The notes beneath the pieces are model-generated. The model saw only the letters and a list, made by a program, of their open reading frames with translations. It searched no databases and was not told where the DNA came from. Below are positions 55,433 to 64,000 of a stretch of DNA of 64,000 nucleotides, piece by piece. This stretch comes from Vibrio penaeicida (GTDB taxonomy: Bacteria > Pseudomonadota > Gammaproteobacteria > Enterobacterales > Vibrionaceae), in contig NZ_AP025144.1 of assembly GCF_019977755.1 (NCBI RefSeq), positions 1-64,000 of the forward strand, written 5' to 3'. Position 1 is the stretch's first letter, and the number at the start of each line of letters is the position of its first letter. Position numbers and translations under genes: made by a program.

Positions 55433-55451
55433 CTGAGGTCACTTGGGTGTA
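55433..55451. repeat. Decayed end of a type A palindromic element
   Basis: CTGAGGTCACTTGGGTGTA matches the right end of the element at 13985-14250 with few changes. No partner left end is present nearby. It sits between the rep stop and its terminator. Confidence 0.6.
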
Positions 55452-55471
55452 CACCAAGATTGAGCCCGAAC

Positions 55472-55509
55472 AAAAAAGAGCAACCGCCTTTCGCGCGTTG
55501 CTCTTTTTA
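55472..55509. terminator. Bidirectional terminator between rep and the cytochrome gene
   Basis: AAAAAGAGCAAC pairs perfectly with GTTGCTCTTTTT around a GC-containing loop. It serves the two convergent genes. Confidence 0.9.
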
Positions 55510-55528
55510 CTGAGGTTTTGTCGGTACG

Positions 55529-55936
55529 TTACAAACCTTCGATCATATGGTTAATGGCAGCGACGATTTCTTCATCGGAGCAATCCATACACGCACCTTT
55601 TGCAGGCATTGCGTTGAAACCATTGATGGCATGATCGGTCATCACATCCATACCTTGGGCGATACGCGAGGCCCATTGCCCTGCATCTCCTTTAATTGGT
55701 GCACCACTGACACCAGTACCGTGACAGGCTGTACAGAATACATTGTAAACTGAAGCGCCATCTCGAGGACCTTTAGGTTCTGCTGAAACAGGCTCGCTTC
55801 CAGCAAGGTATACCTGACCAACAGGTTTAATACGATCTGAAATCGCATCGTATTCTTCTTGGCTGACTTTGGCTGCAAAAGAGAAACTTGAGAAGGTGAT
55901 TGTAGCAGCCAATAGGCCAATAATTCGACGTGACAT
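55529..55936 (-). CDS. Cytochrome c5 family protein
   Basis: This is a small periplasmic class I c-type cytochrome. A Sec signal peptide covers about residues 1-22 (cleavage near SFA). The heme-binding motif is CTACH, and the axial methionine is probably in GFNAMPAKGACMDC. That second region also has the extra Cys pair of the c5 (c-555) group. The start is set at ATG 55936, eight bases after GAG; an ATG two codons upstream is possible. It is monocistronic, and the electron partner is not indicated. Confidence 0.88.
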   Translation of the reverse strand: MSRRIIGLLAATITFSSFSFAAKVSQEEYDAISDRIKPVGQVYLAGSEPVSAEPKGPRDGASVYNVFCTACHGTGVSGAPIKGDAGQWASRIAQGMDVMTDHAINGFNAMPAKGACMDCSDEEIVAAINHMIEGL

Positions 55937-56307
55937 ATCCATTACTCGCTATACATTTCCAGGCATTGATAAATACGATGTTTATCTTTATTTGGTTTGT
56001 TATTCACCTAAGCTATTGTCAGAGAATATTCACAGACACACGGTTCATCAAAAAATACCGTAAACAATGCCTTTCCCTGTCGAAACTTAAGTATTTTGAT
56101 TATCTAGGTGTGAAACACCTGTTAAATCATTATAAATAATAGGTGATTATAGCGACTCAAGTTGTTGCAATAAACAACAACTTGTTCGCGACATGGGTTT
56201 AATCACATCTCAATTGCCGAAAAAGGCAACAATCAATAAAAAAACTGCAAAAAACACTAGACGACACTTTGTGATATACGTATTATTCCACTCCGCCGAT
56301 AGGGCAT
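55937..56307. other. Intergenic region with tRNA operon promoter
   Basis: 371 bases. The left part carries the cytochrome promoter and is AT-rich. AAGTTGTTG and CAACAACTT (about 56158-56184) form a hairpin. At the right, TAGACG (56258-56263) and TATTAT (56281-56286), 17 bases apart, followed by a GC-rich stretch, make a plausible promoter for the tRNA cluster. Confidence 0.55.
56258..56286 (+). promoter_or_regulatory. Putative promoter of the tRNA cluster
   Basis: The -35 is TAGACG and the -10 TATTAT with 17-base spacing. The discriminator (TCCACTCCGCCG) is GC-rich, as in stable-RNA promoters. It lies 21 bases before tRNA-Arg. Confidence 0.55.
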
Positions 56308-56384
<77 letters not shown>

Positions 56385-56424
56385 TCCGGATGCTTATGTG
56401 AATAGGTAATATTGGCAAAATAGT

Positions 56425-56501
56425 GGTGGCTATAGCTCAGTTGGTAGAGCCCTGGATTGTGATTCCGGTGGTCGCGAGTTCGAATCTCGTTAGCCACCCC
56501 A
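56425..56501 (+). tRNA. tRNA-His (GTG), copy 1
   Basis: 77 bases including the genomically encoded extra G at -1. Acceptor GTGGCTA/TAGCCAC, anticodon GTG in ATTGTGAT, encoded CCA. Identical to copy 2. Confidence 0.96.
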
Positions 56502-56584
56502 TTATTTCGGTAACCAAAGTTAGTAATAGATAGGGTTTCCAGTTTTGATTAAGTTCGAAACAAAACACTCCTTTGGAGTATCGT

Positions 56585-56661
<77 letters not shown>

Positions 56662-56704
56662 CTATTTCAATAGTTGTTGTTAACAGCTATGTAAAAAAAT
56701 TAGT

Positions 56705-56781
56705 GGTGGCTATAGCTCAGTTGGTAGAGCCCTGGATTGTGATTCCGGTGGTCGCGAGTTCGAATCTCGTTAGCCACCCCA
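56705..56781 (+). tRNA. tRNA-His (GTG), copy 2
   Basis: The same sequence as the copy at 56425, including the upstream TAGT. It is part of a His-Pro tandem duplication. Confidence 0.96.
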
Positions 56782-56833
56782 TTGATTTGGTAGCCTATAA
56801 GGTTTCCAGTTTTGAAATCAAAACAAAATTTGT

Positions 56834-56888
<55 letters not shown>

Positions 56889-56910
<22 letters not shown>

Positions 56911-57415
56911 CTATTAAGAAGCCTCGTCAGTAATGACGAGGCTTTTTGCATTTTGATGGTTGGTGTTCATAGCATACGGTCGTGGGCTGGAATGCCAGCC
57001 CAATCGAATCCCTCTTCACCGGCCACTATTAAGAAGCCTCGTCAGAAATGACGAGGCTTTTTTGCATTTTGATGGTTGGTGTTCATAGCATAGGGTCGTG
57101 GGCTGGAATGCCAGTCCAATCGAATCCCTCTTCACCGACCACTATTAAGAAGCCTCGTCAGAAATGACGGGGCTTTTTTGCATTTTGATGGTTGGTGTTC
57201 ATAGCATAGGGTCGTGGGCTGGAATGCCAGTCCAATCGAATCCCTCTTCACCGGCCACTATTAAGAAGCCTCGTCAGAAATGACGAGGCTTTTTTGCATT
57301 TTGATGGTTGGTGTTCATAGCATAGGGTCGTGGGCTGGAATGCCAGTCCAATCGAATCCCTCTTCACCGACACTATTAAGAAGCCTCGTCAGAAATGACG
57401 GGGCTTTTTTGCATT
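56889..57415 (+). repeat. tRNA-Pro-derived tandem repeats (rtT-like), about 116 bp each
   Basis: CGAATCCCTCTTCACCG recurs at 56890, 57005, 57121, 57237 and 57353, giving periods of 115, 116, 116 and 116 bases. Each unit has the 3' tRNA-Pro segment ending in CCA, then a terminator hairpin (GCCTCGTC/GACGAGGC plus Ts). A constant spacer (GATGGTTGGTGTTCATAGCA) and a hairpin (GGGCTGG/CCAGCCC or CCAGTCC) follow. The last copy is cut off after its terminator and has lost one base of its CCA. The pattern resembles the E. coli tyrT repeats that carry the tRNA 3' end and yield rtT RNA. Confidence 0.88.
56921..56948 (+). terminator. Terminator directly after tRNA-Pro copy 2
   Basis: AAGCCTCGTC pairs with GACGAGGCTT around AGTAAT and is followed by Ts. 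Four further copies recur in the repeat array; those near 57153 and 57385 have one G-U pair (GACGGGGC). Confidence 0.9.
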
Positions 57416-58173
57416 TCAGCGAAATCAAATTTAGGTGTATGGGGGAGTGGGTTGGTGGTAAACCTGTGAGAACCTGTATTTACCTCAGAGCGTCTTAATC
57501 AGTCATTATGAGGCGCAGAGGTCATCTTCATCATAAAATAGACCATACTTATTTTTCATTAAACATCAAAGCACTACCGAAGTGAGCCTAGATTCTTACT
57601 GAAAAATGAGTTCTCAGACTTAAATTATGAGTTTAAATGCTTTCTAACTAGTTTTATTTGCTGAAAATAAGTTCTCAAGCAATGAAAAATACTTTTTATT
57701 TTTTAAGCTTAAAAACTGGTTGAGACTATAGTTTTAGTTGGGCGCCTTACTTTCGAGTTATATTTTGCTTATTTGGCTTTTGTATAGGGTTTAATTCTGA
57801 TAAATATCAATTATTCAGGTTTTGTTTTTTATTTGTTAAAAGTGTAGACGAATAAAAATTCTTAAATGTGAATTGAGAATATCTTGTTAATTCGCATGTT
57901 TATTGTCGATGTATTAGCATACTTCGATGAAATACAAATGATAATTCTATTTTTTACGATGCTTCCCTTGGAATCGTTAGTTTATTTTTTTGAATTATTA
58001 TGCATTAAATCTGCTTTCTAAGCGGTGCTTAACGCACATTTATGCTTTGTTTGTTGCTTTTGTGTGAATTATTTGCCAAATTATTCGCCTGTTAAAAGCC
58101 GGATATAAAGCCGGATGAAGAATGGAATCAACTTACAGACAGGGCAGAAAACTGCCATAGCAGTAGAGGTCTG
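57416..58173. other. AT-rich intergenic region before the ABC importer operon
   Basis: About 760 bases, strongly AT-rich, with no credible gene. Near the right end is a direct repeat AAAGCCGGAT (about 58096 and 58109), and GCAGAAAACTGC (about 58144-58155) could form a small hairpin. It must hold the operon promoter; such AT-rich DNA could be bound by H-NS. Confidence 0.55.
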
Positions 58174-58176
58174 GTG

Positions 58177-59892
58177 ATGTCACTATTAGAAGTTAAAAAT
58201 CTTCGAATCGAATACCCGTCACGACATGGGATTCATGCCGCCGTAAAGTCGCTTTCTTTTAATATAGAGAGAGGCGAAATTGTGGGCGTTGTGGGCGAAT
58301 CTGGTGCAGGTAAGTCTACCGTAGGTAATGCCGTTATTGACCTACTAAGCCCTCCTGGTTTGATTGCCAGTGGTGATGTGTTCCTTGACGGGGAAAAAGT
58401 CTCGGGGCTAAGCCCAGAGCAAATGCGCAGCGTGCGCGGATCTAAAATTGGATTTATATTCCAAGATCCTATGACCTCACTTAATCCTTTATTTACGGTT
58501 GAACAACAACTGAAGGAAACCATTCATGCCAACATGAATGTGTCGGACGATGAAGCGTATGAACGCTCGTTGTCTCTGATGAAACAAGTCGGTATTCCTC
58601 AACCTGAAAACCGCTTAAAGCAATACCCTCACCAATTCTCAGGTGGTATGCGTCAGCGTGTTGTTATCGCAATTGCTTTGGCTGGTGAGCCGGATTTGAT
58701 CATCGCTGATGAACCCACCACTGCGTTAGACGTTTCTATTCAAGACCAAATACTTAGCCTTATCCGCGATCTTTGCGTTGAGAAAAATGTAGGCTGTATG
58801 TTGGTTACGCACGATATGGGTGTGGTGTCTAACGTGACGGATCGAGTTGCGGTTATGTACCGCGGTGATCTGGTCGAGTTTGGCGAAACATCGAAAGTCC
58901 TTGGTGACCCTGACCATTCTTATACACGCAGTTTGATTTCTGCGGTTCCCCGTTCTGATGTGAAGCTGGATCGCTTTCCTTTGGTAAGTTACATCGAAGA
59001 AGCGCACGAGATGGAACCATTGGATGTTAAAAATCACTGGTTAGGACAAAGCCAAGATCACCGTGACTATACAGGTCCGCTACTGAATGTTGAGAACGTT
59101 AACCTACGATTTGTTACCAAAGACTCTTTCTTTGAAAGTCGCCGCGAATACGTGCAAGCATCCAACAATGTTAGCTTTGAAGTATTTGAAGGTGAAACAT
59201 TTGGTCTTGTGGGCGAATCGGGTTCGGGTAAGTCGACTATTGCACGTGTTATCGCGGGCTTGTACGCGCCAAACTCTGGTAAGGTCACGTTTGAAGGCAT
59301 TGACTTAACCTCTCTAAAATCTGAAAACGAGCGTCGTCCGCTGCGTCGTCAGATGCAAATGGTCTTCCAAAATCCTTACACTTCAATGAACCCAAGGATG
59401 AAAATCTTCGACATCATTGCAGAGCCTATTCGTTTCCATAAATTGACACGAAACGAGCAAGAGACGAAGCAAATTGTAGAAGACCTACTTGAACATGTTG
59501 GCCTTGGTAAGATGGCTGGCGTGAAATACCCACATGAATTTTCTGGTGGGCAAAGACAACGAATTTCCATCGCTCGAGCATTGGCGACACGTCCTCGATT
59601 GCTTATTTGTGATGAACCCACTTCTGCACTGGATGTATCGGTGCAGGCACAGATTCTCAACCTCCTCAAAGATCTTCAAGATGAACTAAATTTGACTATG
59701 CTATTTATCAGTCATGATTTGCCGGTAATCCGTCAAATGTGTGATCGAATTGGTGTAATGCAAATGGGTACTTTGCTCGAAGTCGCTCCAACGGAACAGC
59801 TCTTTAATGATCCGCAGCATGAGTACAGTAAGCAATTGATATCTTTGATGCCTGAGTTCACAGGCTTAAGAGAAGACATTAAATCCGCTTAG
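58177..59892 (+). CDS. Oligopeptide-type ABC transporter, fused double ATPase
   Basis: The 571-residue product contains two complete ABC ATPase domains (about 1-270 and 300-565), corresponding to OppD/DppD and OppF/DppF fused, as in GsiA/YejF. Each half has Walker A ([18 protein letters not shown]), signature (FSGGMRQRVVIAIA, FSGGQRQRISIARA), Walker B (DEPTTALD, DEPTSALD) and switch His (VTHDMG, SHDLPV). The start is ATG 58177 after AGAGG; a GTG just before is possible. It is the first gene of an operon of four. The substrate is probably a peptide, not determined. Confidence 0.92.
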   Translation: MSLLEVKNLRIEYPSRHGIHAAVKSLSFNIERGEIVGVVGESGAGKSTVGNAVIDLLSPPGLIASGDVFLDGEKVSGLSPEQMRSVRGSKIGFIFQDPMTSLNPLFTVEQQLKETIHANMNVSDDEAYERSLSLMKQVGIPQPENRLKQYPHQFSGGMRQRVVIAIALAGEPDLIIADEPTTALDVSIQDQILSLIRDLCVEKNVGCMLVTHDMGVVSNVTDRVAVMYRGDLVEFGETSKVLGDPDHSYTRSLISAVPRSDVKLDRFPLVSYIEEAHEMEPLDVKNHWLGQSQDHRDYTGPLLNVENVNLRFVTKDSFFESRREYVQASNNVSFEVFEGETFGLVGESGSGKSTIARVIAGLYAPNSGKVTFEGIDLTSLKSENERRPLRRQMQMVFQNPYTSMNPRMKIFDIIAEPIRFHKLTRNEQETKQIVEDLLEHVGLGKMAGVKYPHEFSGGQRQRISIARALATRPRLLICDEPTSALDVSVQAQILNLLKDLQDELNLTMLFISHDLPVIRQMCDRIGVMQMGTLLEVAPTEQLFNDPQHEYSKQLISLMPEFTGLREDIKSA

Positions 59893-59968
59893 CGGGTTAA
59901 TGAAAATGCAAAACACAACACAGACAACAACAAATAGGGATTTGGATTCCCGCATAAGGAGTTATGCA

Positions 59969-61522
59969 ATGAAAACCATAAAGACTAAGTTAGCAATGGC
60001 CCTAATGGCTGCAGGCTTAAGTTTCAGTGTTGCTGCGGCAGACATTACCGTTGCTTATGATGCCGACCCAGTATCTCTGGATCCGCATGAGCAGCTGTCT
60101 GGTGGTACGATGCAATTGTCTCACATGGTGTTCGATCCTTTGGTGCGTTTTTCACAAAAGATGGAATTTGAGCCGCGTCTAGCTGAGTCTTGGGATCGTG
60201 TTGATAACGAAACCATGCGCTTCAACCTTCGCAAAGGTGTGAAGTTCCACTCTGGCAACGAATTGACTGCGGACGATGTGGTATGGACGTTTGACCGTTT
60301 GAAGTCTTCTCCTGACTTTAAAGGTATTTTTGCACCGCTTGTGTCTTTGACAAAAGTGGATGACTACACAGTTGAAATCAAAACCGATGGTACTTACCCA
60401 CTGGTCGAAAACGTAGCGACTTACATTTTCCCAATGGACAGCAAGTTCTACTCAGGCAAAACCTCTGAAGGTAAAGACAAAGCGGAACTGGTTAAACACG
60501 GTAACTCTTATGCATCAGCCAACCTTTCCGGTACTGGTCCGTTCGTTATCACTTCACGTGAGCAAGGTGTAAAGGTTGAGTTTGAACGTTTTGACGGTTA
60601 CTGGGATAAGTCTTCTCCAGGTAACGTTGATAAGCTGACTCTTGTTCCAATCAAAGAAGACGCGACACGTGTTGCAGCTCTTCTTTCTGGCGATGTAGAC
60701 ATGATTGCACCTGTTGCACCAAATGACTACAAGCGTATTCAGAAAGCAAAAGAAGTTGATCTGTACACAATGCCAGGTACACGTATCATCACTTTCCAAA
60801 TGAACCAAAACAGCAACCCTGCGCTTAAGGATGCTCGTGTTCGTCAGGCGATTGTGTATGCAATCAACAACGAAGGTATCACTAAGAAAGTTATGAAAGG
60901 TGCAGCAACAGCTGCTGCTCAGCAAAGCCCTGTAGGCTACGCGGGCTTCAATGACGATCTTAAGCCTCGTTATGACCTGAAAAAAGCAAAACAGCTAATG
61001 AAAGAAGCAGGCTACGAAAAAGGCTTCAATCTTTCTATGATGGCACCAAACAACCGTTACGTGAACGACGACAAAATCGCTCAAGCAACGGCTGCAATGC
61101 TTTCTAAAATCGGTATCAAAGTTGACCTGAAAACCATGCCTAAAGCACAGTACTGGCCTGAGTTTGATAAGTGTGCAGCGGACATGCTGATGATTGGCTG
61201 GCACCCAGATACGGAAGATTCCGCGAACTTCACAGAGTTCCTAGCGATGACGCGTAATGCTGACACCGGTAAAGGTCAGTACAACTGTGGTCACTACGGT
61301 AATGCTGAAGTGGACAAGCTGGTTAACGAAGCGAACAAAGAAACCGATTTGACTAAGCGTAGCGCGATGCTGAAGCAAGTAGAGGAAATCCTTTACAACG
61401 ACGCAGCGTTCGTTCCTCTACATTGGCAGGACCCTTCATGGGCTGCGAAAGGCAATGTGGAAATTGGTCCTATCGTTAATGGTATGAACTTCCCTTACTT
61501 TGGCGACTTGGTTGTTAAATAA
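59969..61522 (+). CDS. Oligopeptide/dipeptide ABC transporter substrate-binding protein
   Basis: This is an SBP family 5 periplasmic receptor. The 517-residue product has a Sec signal peptide (about 1-24; cleavage after VAA/A). Family segments are ADPVSLDPHEQLSGGTMQLS, the signature FNLRKGVKFHSGNELTADDVVWTFDR, and WHPDTEDSANFTEFL near the C-terminus. The start ATG 59969 has a strong AAGGAG site; a 23-residue upstream extension would spoil the signal peptide. It lies 76 bases after the ATPase gene. Confidence 0.93.
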   Translation: MKTIKTKLAMALMAAGLSFSVAAADITVAYDADPVSLDPHEQLSGGTMQLSHMVFDPLVRFSQKMEFEPRLAESWDRVDNETMRFNLRKGVKFHSGNELTADDVVWTFDRLKSSPDFKGIFAPLVSLTKVDDYTVEIKTDGTYPLVENVATYIFPMDSKFYSGKTSEGKDKAELVKHGNSYASANLSGTGPFVITSREQGVKVEFERFDGYWDKSSPGNVDKLTLVPIKEDATRVAALLSGDVDMIAPVAPNDYKRIQKAKEVDLYTMPGTRIITFQMNQNSNPALKDARVRQAIVYAINNEGITKKVMKGAATAAAQQSPVGYAGFNDDLKPRYDLKKAKQLMKEAGYEKGFNLSMMAPNNRYVNDDKIAQATAAMLSKIGIKVDLKTMPKAQYWPEFDKCAADMLMIGWHPDTEDSANFTEFLAMTRNADTGKGQYNCGHYGNAEVDKLVNEANKETDLTKRSAMLKQVEEILYNDAAFVPLHWQDPSWAAKGNVEIGPIVNGMNFPYFGDLVVK

Positions 61523-61539
61523 GCGGAATCTTCACCACT

Positions 61540-61571
61540 TACGCCAGATAAGCGCTTGCTTGTCTGGCGTA
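61540..61571 (+). terminator. Intra-operon hairpin after the binding-protein gene
   Basis: TACGCCAGATA pairs with TGTCTGGCGTA (one G-T) around a 10-base loop, with no T tract. Such hairpins after binding-protein genes usually stabilise the upstream message or cause partial termination, raising binding protein over permease. Confidence 0.65.
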
Positions 61572-61712
61572 TCATTAGAACAACCAACAGTCGGTGAATT
61601 TTAAATAGATTCGTCTATTTTGGTGCTTGGCTTTTTCTTTCAGCCGAGCCTAGTACCACTTTTGAGGCTGAAGGGTATTACATGAAAGTCATGGAAAGTT
61701 AAGGGGCAAGGA

Positions 61713-62690
61713 ATGTTTACGTTTCTCGTCAAGCGCCTGTTTCAGGCACTGATAGTGATGTTTGTGATCAGTTTGGTGGCGTTTGCCATTCAGGATAACC
61801 TTGGCGACCCGTTACGGGAACTGGTCGGTCAATCCGTTTCGGAATCAGAGCGACAAGCCTTGCGTGATGAGCTTGGGTTAAACGATCCCTTCATTACAAA
61901 ATATTCACGCTTCGTCGGCAATGCGCTGCAAGGCGACTTAGGTACGTCTTATTTCTTTAAGCGTCCTGCTGTCGAGGTCATTTTAGATAAATTGGTTGCG
62001 ACGCTAGAGCTGGTGTTCGGCGCAACGTTGATCATTATCTTCTGTTCGATCCCGTTAGGGGTCTATTCAGCAATTCATCCAAAGAGTTTTTTCACGAAAC
62101 TGGTGATGGCAGGTAGTAGCGTTGGTATTTCTGTACCTGTTTTCCTAACCGCGATCATGCTGATGTACGTCTTCTCAATCGAGTTGGGATGGCTACCGTC
62201 TTATGGGCGGGGCGAGACAGCAAACTGGTTAGGCTGGGATTCCGGTTACTTTACCCTCGATGGGCTGGCGCATTTGATTCTGCCATGTGTGGCTTTGTCT
62301 TCCATTATGTTGCCACTCTTTATCCGCTTAGTTCGCTCAGAAATGCTAGAAGTGCTGAGTTCTGAGTACATTAAGTTTGGTAAAGCAAAAGGGCTAGCGC
62401 TGAACAAAATCTATTACCAGCACGCATTGAAAAACACTATGTTACCGGTACTGACGGTAGGTGGTGTTCAAATCGGTACTATGGTGGCCTATACCATTCT
62501 TACCGAAACGGTTTTCCAATGGCCAGGTACTGGCTTCCTTTTCCTAGAAGCGATTAACCGCGTAGATACGCCACTTATCACAGCATATGTGATTTTTGTT
62601 GGGCTGATTTTCGTGGTAACGAACACCATTGTTGATTTGCTGTACGGCATCATCAACCCAACGGTAGACCTAACTGGAAAGGGAGCATAA
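61713..62690 (+). CDS. Oligopeptide-type ABC transporter permease (DppB/OppB-like)
   Basis: The 325-residue product is an inner-membrane permease with about six helices. It starts MFTFLVKRLFQALIVMFVIS, has the OppB-type periplasmic loop with DNLGDPLRELVG, and the coupling motif IKFGKAKGLALNKIYYQHAL. It lies about 190 bases after the binding-protein gene, beyond the hairpin, and two bases before its partner permease. Confidence 0.93.
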   Translation: MFTFLVKRLFQALIVMFVISLVAFAIQDNLGDPLRELVGQSVSESERQALRDELGLNDPFITKYSRFVGNALQGDLGTSYFFKRPAVEVILDKLVATLELVFGATLIIIFCSIPLGVYSAIHPKSFFTKLVMAGSSVGISVPVFLTAIMLMYVFSIELGWLPSYGRGETANWLGWDSGYFTLDGLAHLILPCVALSSIMLPLFIRLVRSEMLEVLSSEYIKFGKAKGLALNKIYYQHALKNTMLPVLTVGGVQIGTMVAYTILTETVFQWPGTGFLFLEAINRVDTPLITAYVIFVGLIFVVTNTIVDLLYGIINPTVDLTGKGA

Positions 62691-62692
62691 TC

Positions 62693-63631
62693 ATGACTAC
62701 TTCTACTGCCGTTCCTTCTCGTTGGGAGCGATTTAAAAACTCGGACTTTTTGTACTACTTCCGTAGAGACAAAGTCGCGATGTTCAGCTTTGCCGTATTT
62801 ATGCTGTTTTTGGTAATGGCTTTAGCTGCACCATTGATTGCGCCATCGGATCCCTATGATTTGTCATCGATTGACATCATGGATTCAGAGCTGCCTCCAT
62901 CATGGATGGAAGACGGCGATGAGCGCTTTGTTTTAGGCACCGATGAACAAGGGCGTGACATCTTTTCGACCATTTTGTATGGATCTCGCCTTTCATTGAC
63001 TATCGGTTTCCTTGCGGTTGGCTTACAGCTTTTCTTGGGCATCATTATTGGTCTATCTGCGGGTTATTTTGGTGGTCGCGTTGATAGCTTCTTAATGCGT
63101 TTTGCCGACGTGCAGTTGTCGTTCTCAACCATGATGGTGGCAATCATTGTTTCCGCCATCTTCAAAGCCAGTTTTGGTAGCGATTTTTACGCTCAATATG
63201 CGGTAGTGATGCTGGTGGTGATCATCGGTGTGGCTGAATGGCCTCAGTATGCGCGTACGATTCGTGCATCGGTACTGGCGGAAAAGAAGAAAGAATATGT
63301 TGAGGCAGCACGAGTCATGGGCTTCAAATCCCCAAGAATCATGTTCCGTCACATTCTTCCAAACTGCTTGTCACCTATTTTGGTTATCTCAACGGTACAG
63401 GTGGCAAACGCCATCATGTCAGAGGCGGCACTTTCTTTCCTAGGATTGGGGTTACCTGTCGATCAGCCATCATTAGGAGCGCTGATTAGTATCGGATTTG
63501 ACTACATATTCTCTGGTGCTTGGTGGATTACCGCATTCCCAGGATTGGTACTGGTTACATTGGTTTTGGTTATCAACTTGCTTGGTGATTGGTTACGAGA
63601 TGTATTTAACCCGAAAATCTATAAAGGGTGA
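62693..63631 (+). CDS. Oligopeptide-type ABC transporter permease (DppC/OppC-like)
   Basis: The 312-residue product is the second permease of the importer. The N-terminal OppC region has YYFRRDKVAMFSFAVFMLFL, then LGTDEQGRDIFSTILYGSRL, the typical OppC signature. The coupling motif is KKKEYVEAARVMGFKSPRIM. It begins two bases after the first permease and ends the operon. Confidence 0.93.
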   Translation: MTTSTAVPSRWERFKNSDFLYYFRRDKVAMFSFAVFMLFLVMALAAPLIAPSDPYDLSSIDIMDSELPPSWMEDGDERFVLGTDEQGRDIFSTILYGSRLSLTIGFLAVGLQLFLGIIIGLSAGYFGGRVDSFLMRFADVQLSFSTMMVAIIVSAIFKASFGSDFYAQYAVVMLVVIIGVAEWPQYARTIRASVLAEKKKEYVEAARVMGFKSPRIMFRHILPNCLSPILVISTVQVANAIMSEAALSFLGLGLPVDQPSLGALISIGFDYIFSGAWWITAFPGLVLVTLVLVINLLGDWLRDVFNPKIYKG

Positions 63632-63672
63632 TCCAATACCATTGATTTCCAATCGGAAATATTCATAAACTT

Positions 63673-63703
63673 AAGAGCCGGCGTAAAGCGGGCTCTTTTT
63701 TTG
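63673..63703 (+). terminator. Terminator of the ABC importer operon
   Basis: AAGAGCC pairs with GGCTCTT around a GC-containing loop (inner GC/GC pair), followed by seven Ts. Confidence 0.88.
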
Positions 63704-63758
63704 CATTCACCTTTCTTTGCATTACATGGTTATTGGGGGCAATGTGTGGAGTAAGTTT

Positions 63759-64000
63759 ATGGACACAAAACCGACAGTAAAAACGGTAACAGTATTGGCT
63801 GGCTTACTGCTTGTAATGGTAAGTGCGATTAGACCTGCTCAGGCCGACGAATACTTGTGTGATGCCACTCAGGCTTCTACAAACGAGTTGCCCATCCTTA
63901 AGGCAGAATGCCCAATTGGAGAGGGGCTTTGGGGAAAACGCGGTCCTTCTCGAAGTGCTGAATTGTTCTGGATCCAGTGTGGAATCTTAGACAAACCTTT
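63759..64000 (+). CDS. Secreted protein of unknown function, truncated by window edge
   Basis: 80 codons are visible from ATG 63759 (GGAG seven bases upstream). A hydrophobic signal peptide (about 10-30) ends near AQA before DEYLCDATQA. The visible mature part has several cysteines (EYLCDA, AECPIG, IQCGIL) and no family is recognised. The rest lies outside the window. Confidence 0.7.
   Translation, partial: MDTKPTVKTVTVLAGLLLVMVSAIRPAQADEYLCDATQASTNELPILKAECPIGEGLWGKRGPSRSAELFWIQCGILDKP

Noticed and set aside
56911..57415. Possible CRISPR array
   Set aside because: The repeats have no unique spacers, the unit is 116 bp and each carries a tRNA 3' end and terminator; no cas genes are nearby.
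57280..57498. 72-codon open frame in the repeat array
   Set aside because: It runs through terminators and tRNA fragments, has no ribosome site and no recognisable protein features.

Overview
The window is a stretch of the large chromosome of a Vibrio (gammaproteobacterium). The evidence is the dnaA-dnaN-recF-gyrB block followed by ibpA, avtA and glyS/glyQ, a Vibrio-type 16S/23S/5S operon, and the ilvY/ilvC - ubiK - vexB/vexA/vexR - rep - cytochrome c5 order. The species cannot be fixed by eye. Base 1 is the GTG start codon of dnaA, so the replication origin, if nearby, lies outside the window.

Layout: 1-6.0 kb holds the replication genes on the + strand. 6.2-9.5 kb has a sigma-32/RNA-thermometer controlled ibpA, avtA (minus) and two tandem paralogous small lipoproteins. 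9.5-17 kb has glyS/glyQ (minus), a riboswitch-controlled Mn exporter gene, small membrane proteins, tusA, a LysR regulator and acuI. 17.2-27.8 kb is a complete-looking C-P lyase (phosphonate) cluster on the minus strand, transcribed phnC-D-E-F-G-H-I-J-K-L-M-N-P. It carries a Pho box and repeated PhnF-type palindromes, but its first gene, phnC, is broken by an internal deletion and frameshift. 27.9-30.4 kb encodes a large lipoprotein with PKD-like and leucine-rich repeats. 30.8-34.2 kb is fadBA (minus), and 34.4-37.1 kb is yigZ-trkH-hemG.

37.1-43.3 kb is a full rRNA operon with tandem promoters, boxA sites, tRNA-Glu/Lys/Val in the spacer and distal tRNA-Asp and tRNA-Trp. 43.3-55.9 kb holds a ClsC-like phospholipase D lipoprotein, a 268-bp palindromic repeat element, divergent ilvY/ilvC, ubiK, the vexRAB RND efflux locus, rep and a cytochrome c5. 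56.3-57.4 kb is a tRNA cluster (Arg-His-Pro-His-Pro) that runs into about 116-bp tandem repeats, each carrying the 3' end of tRNA-Pro plus a terminator. These recall the rtT repeats of the E. coli tyrT locus. 58.2-63.6 kb is an oligopeptide-type ABC importer operon, and a partial secreted-protein gene runs off the right edge.

Most of the window is ordinary core genome. The points of interest are regulatory and structural: the tRNA-Pro-derived repeat array, the switchable Mn riboswitch, the ROSE thermometer, two different palindromic repeat elements, the three-site PhnF operator set and the broken phnC. I found no defence system, prophage, integrase, transposase or CRISPR array.
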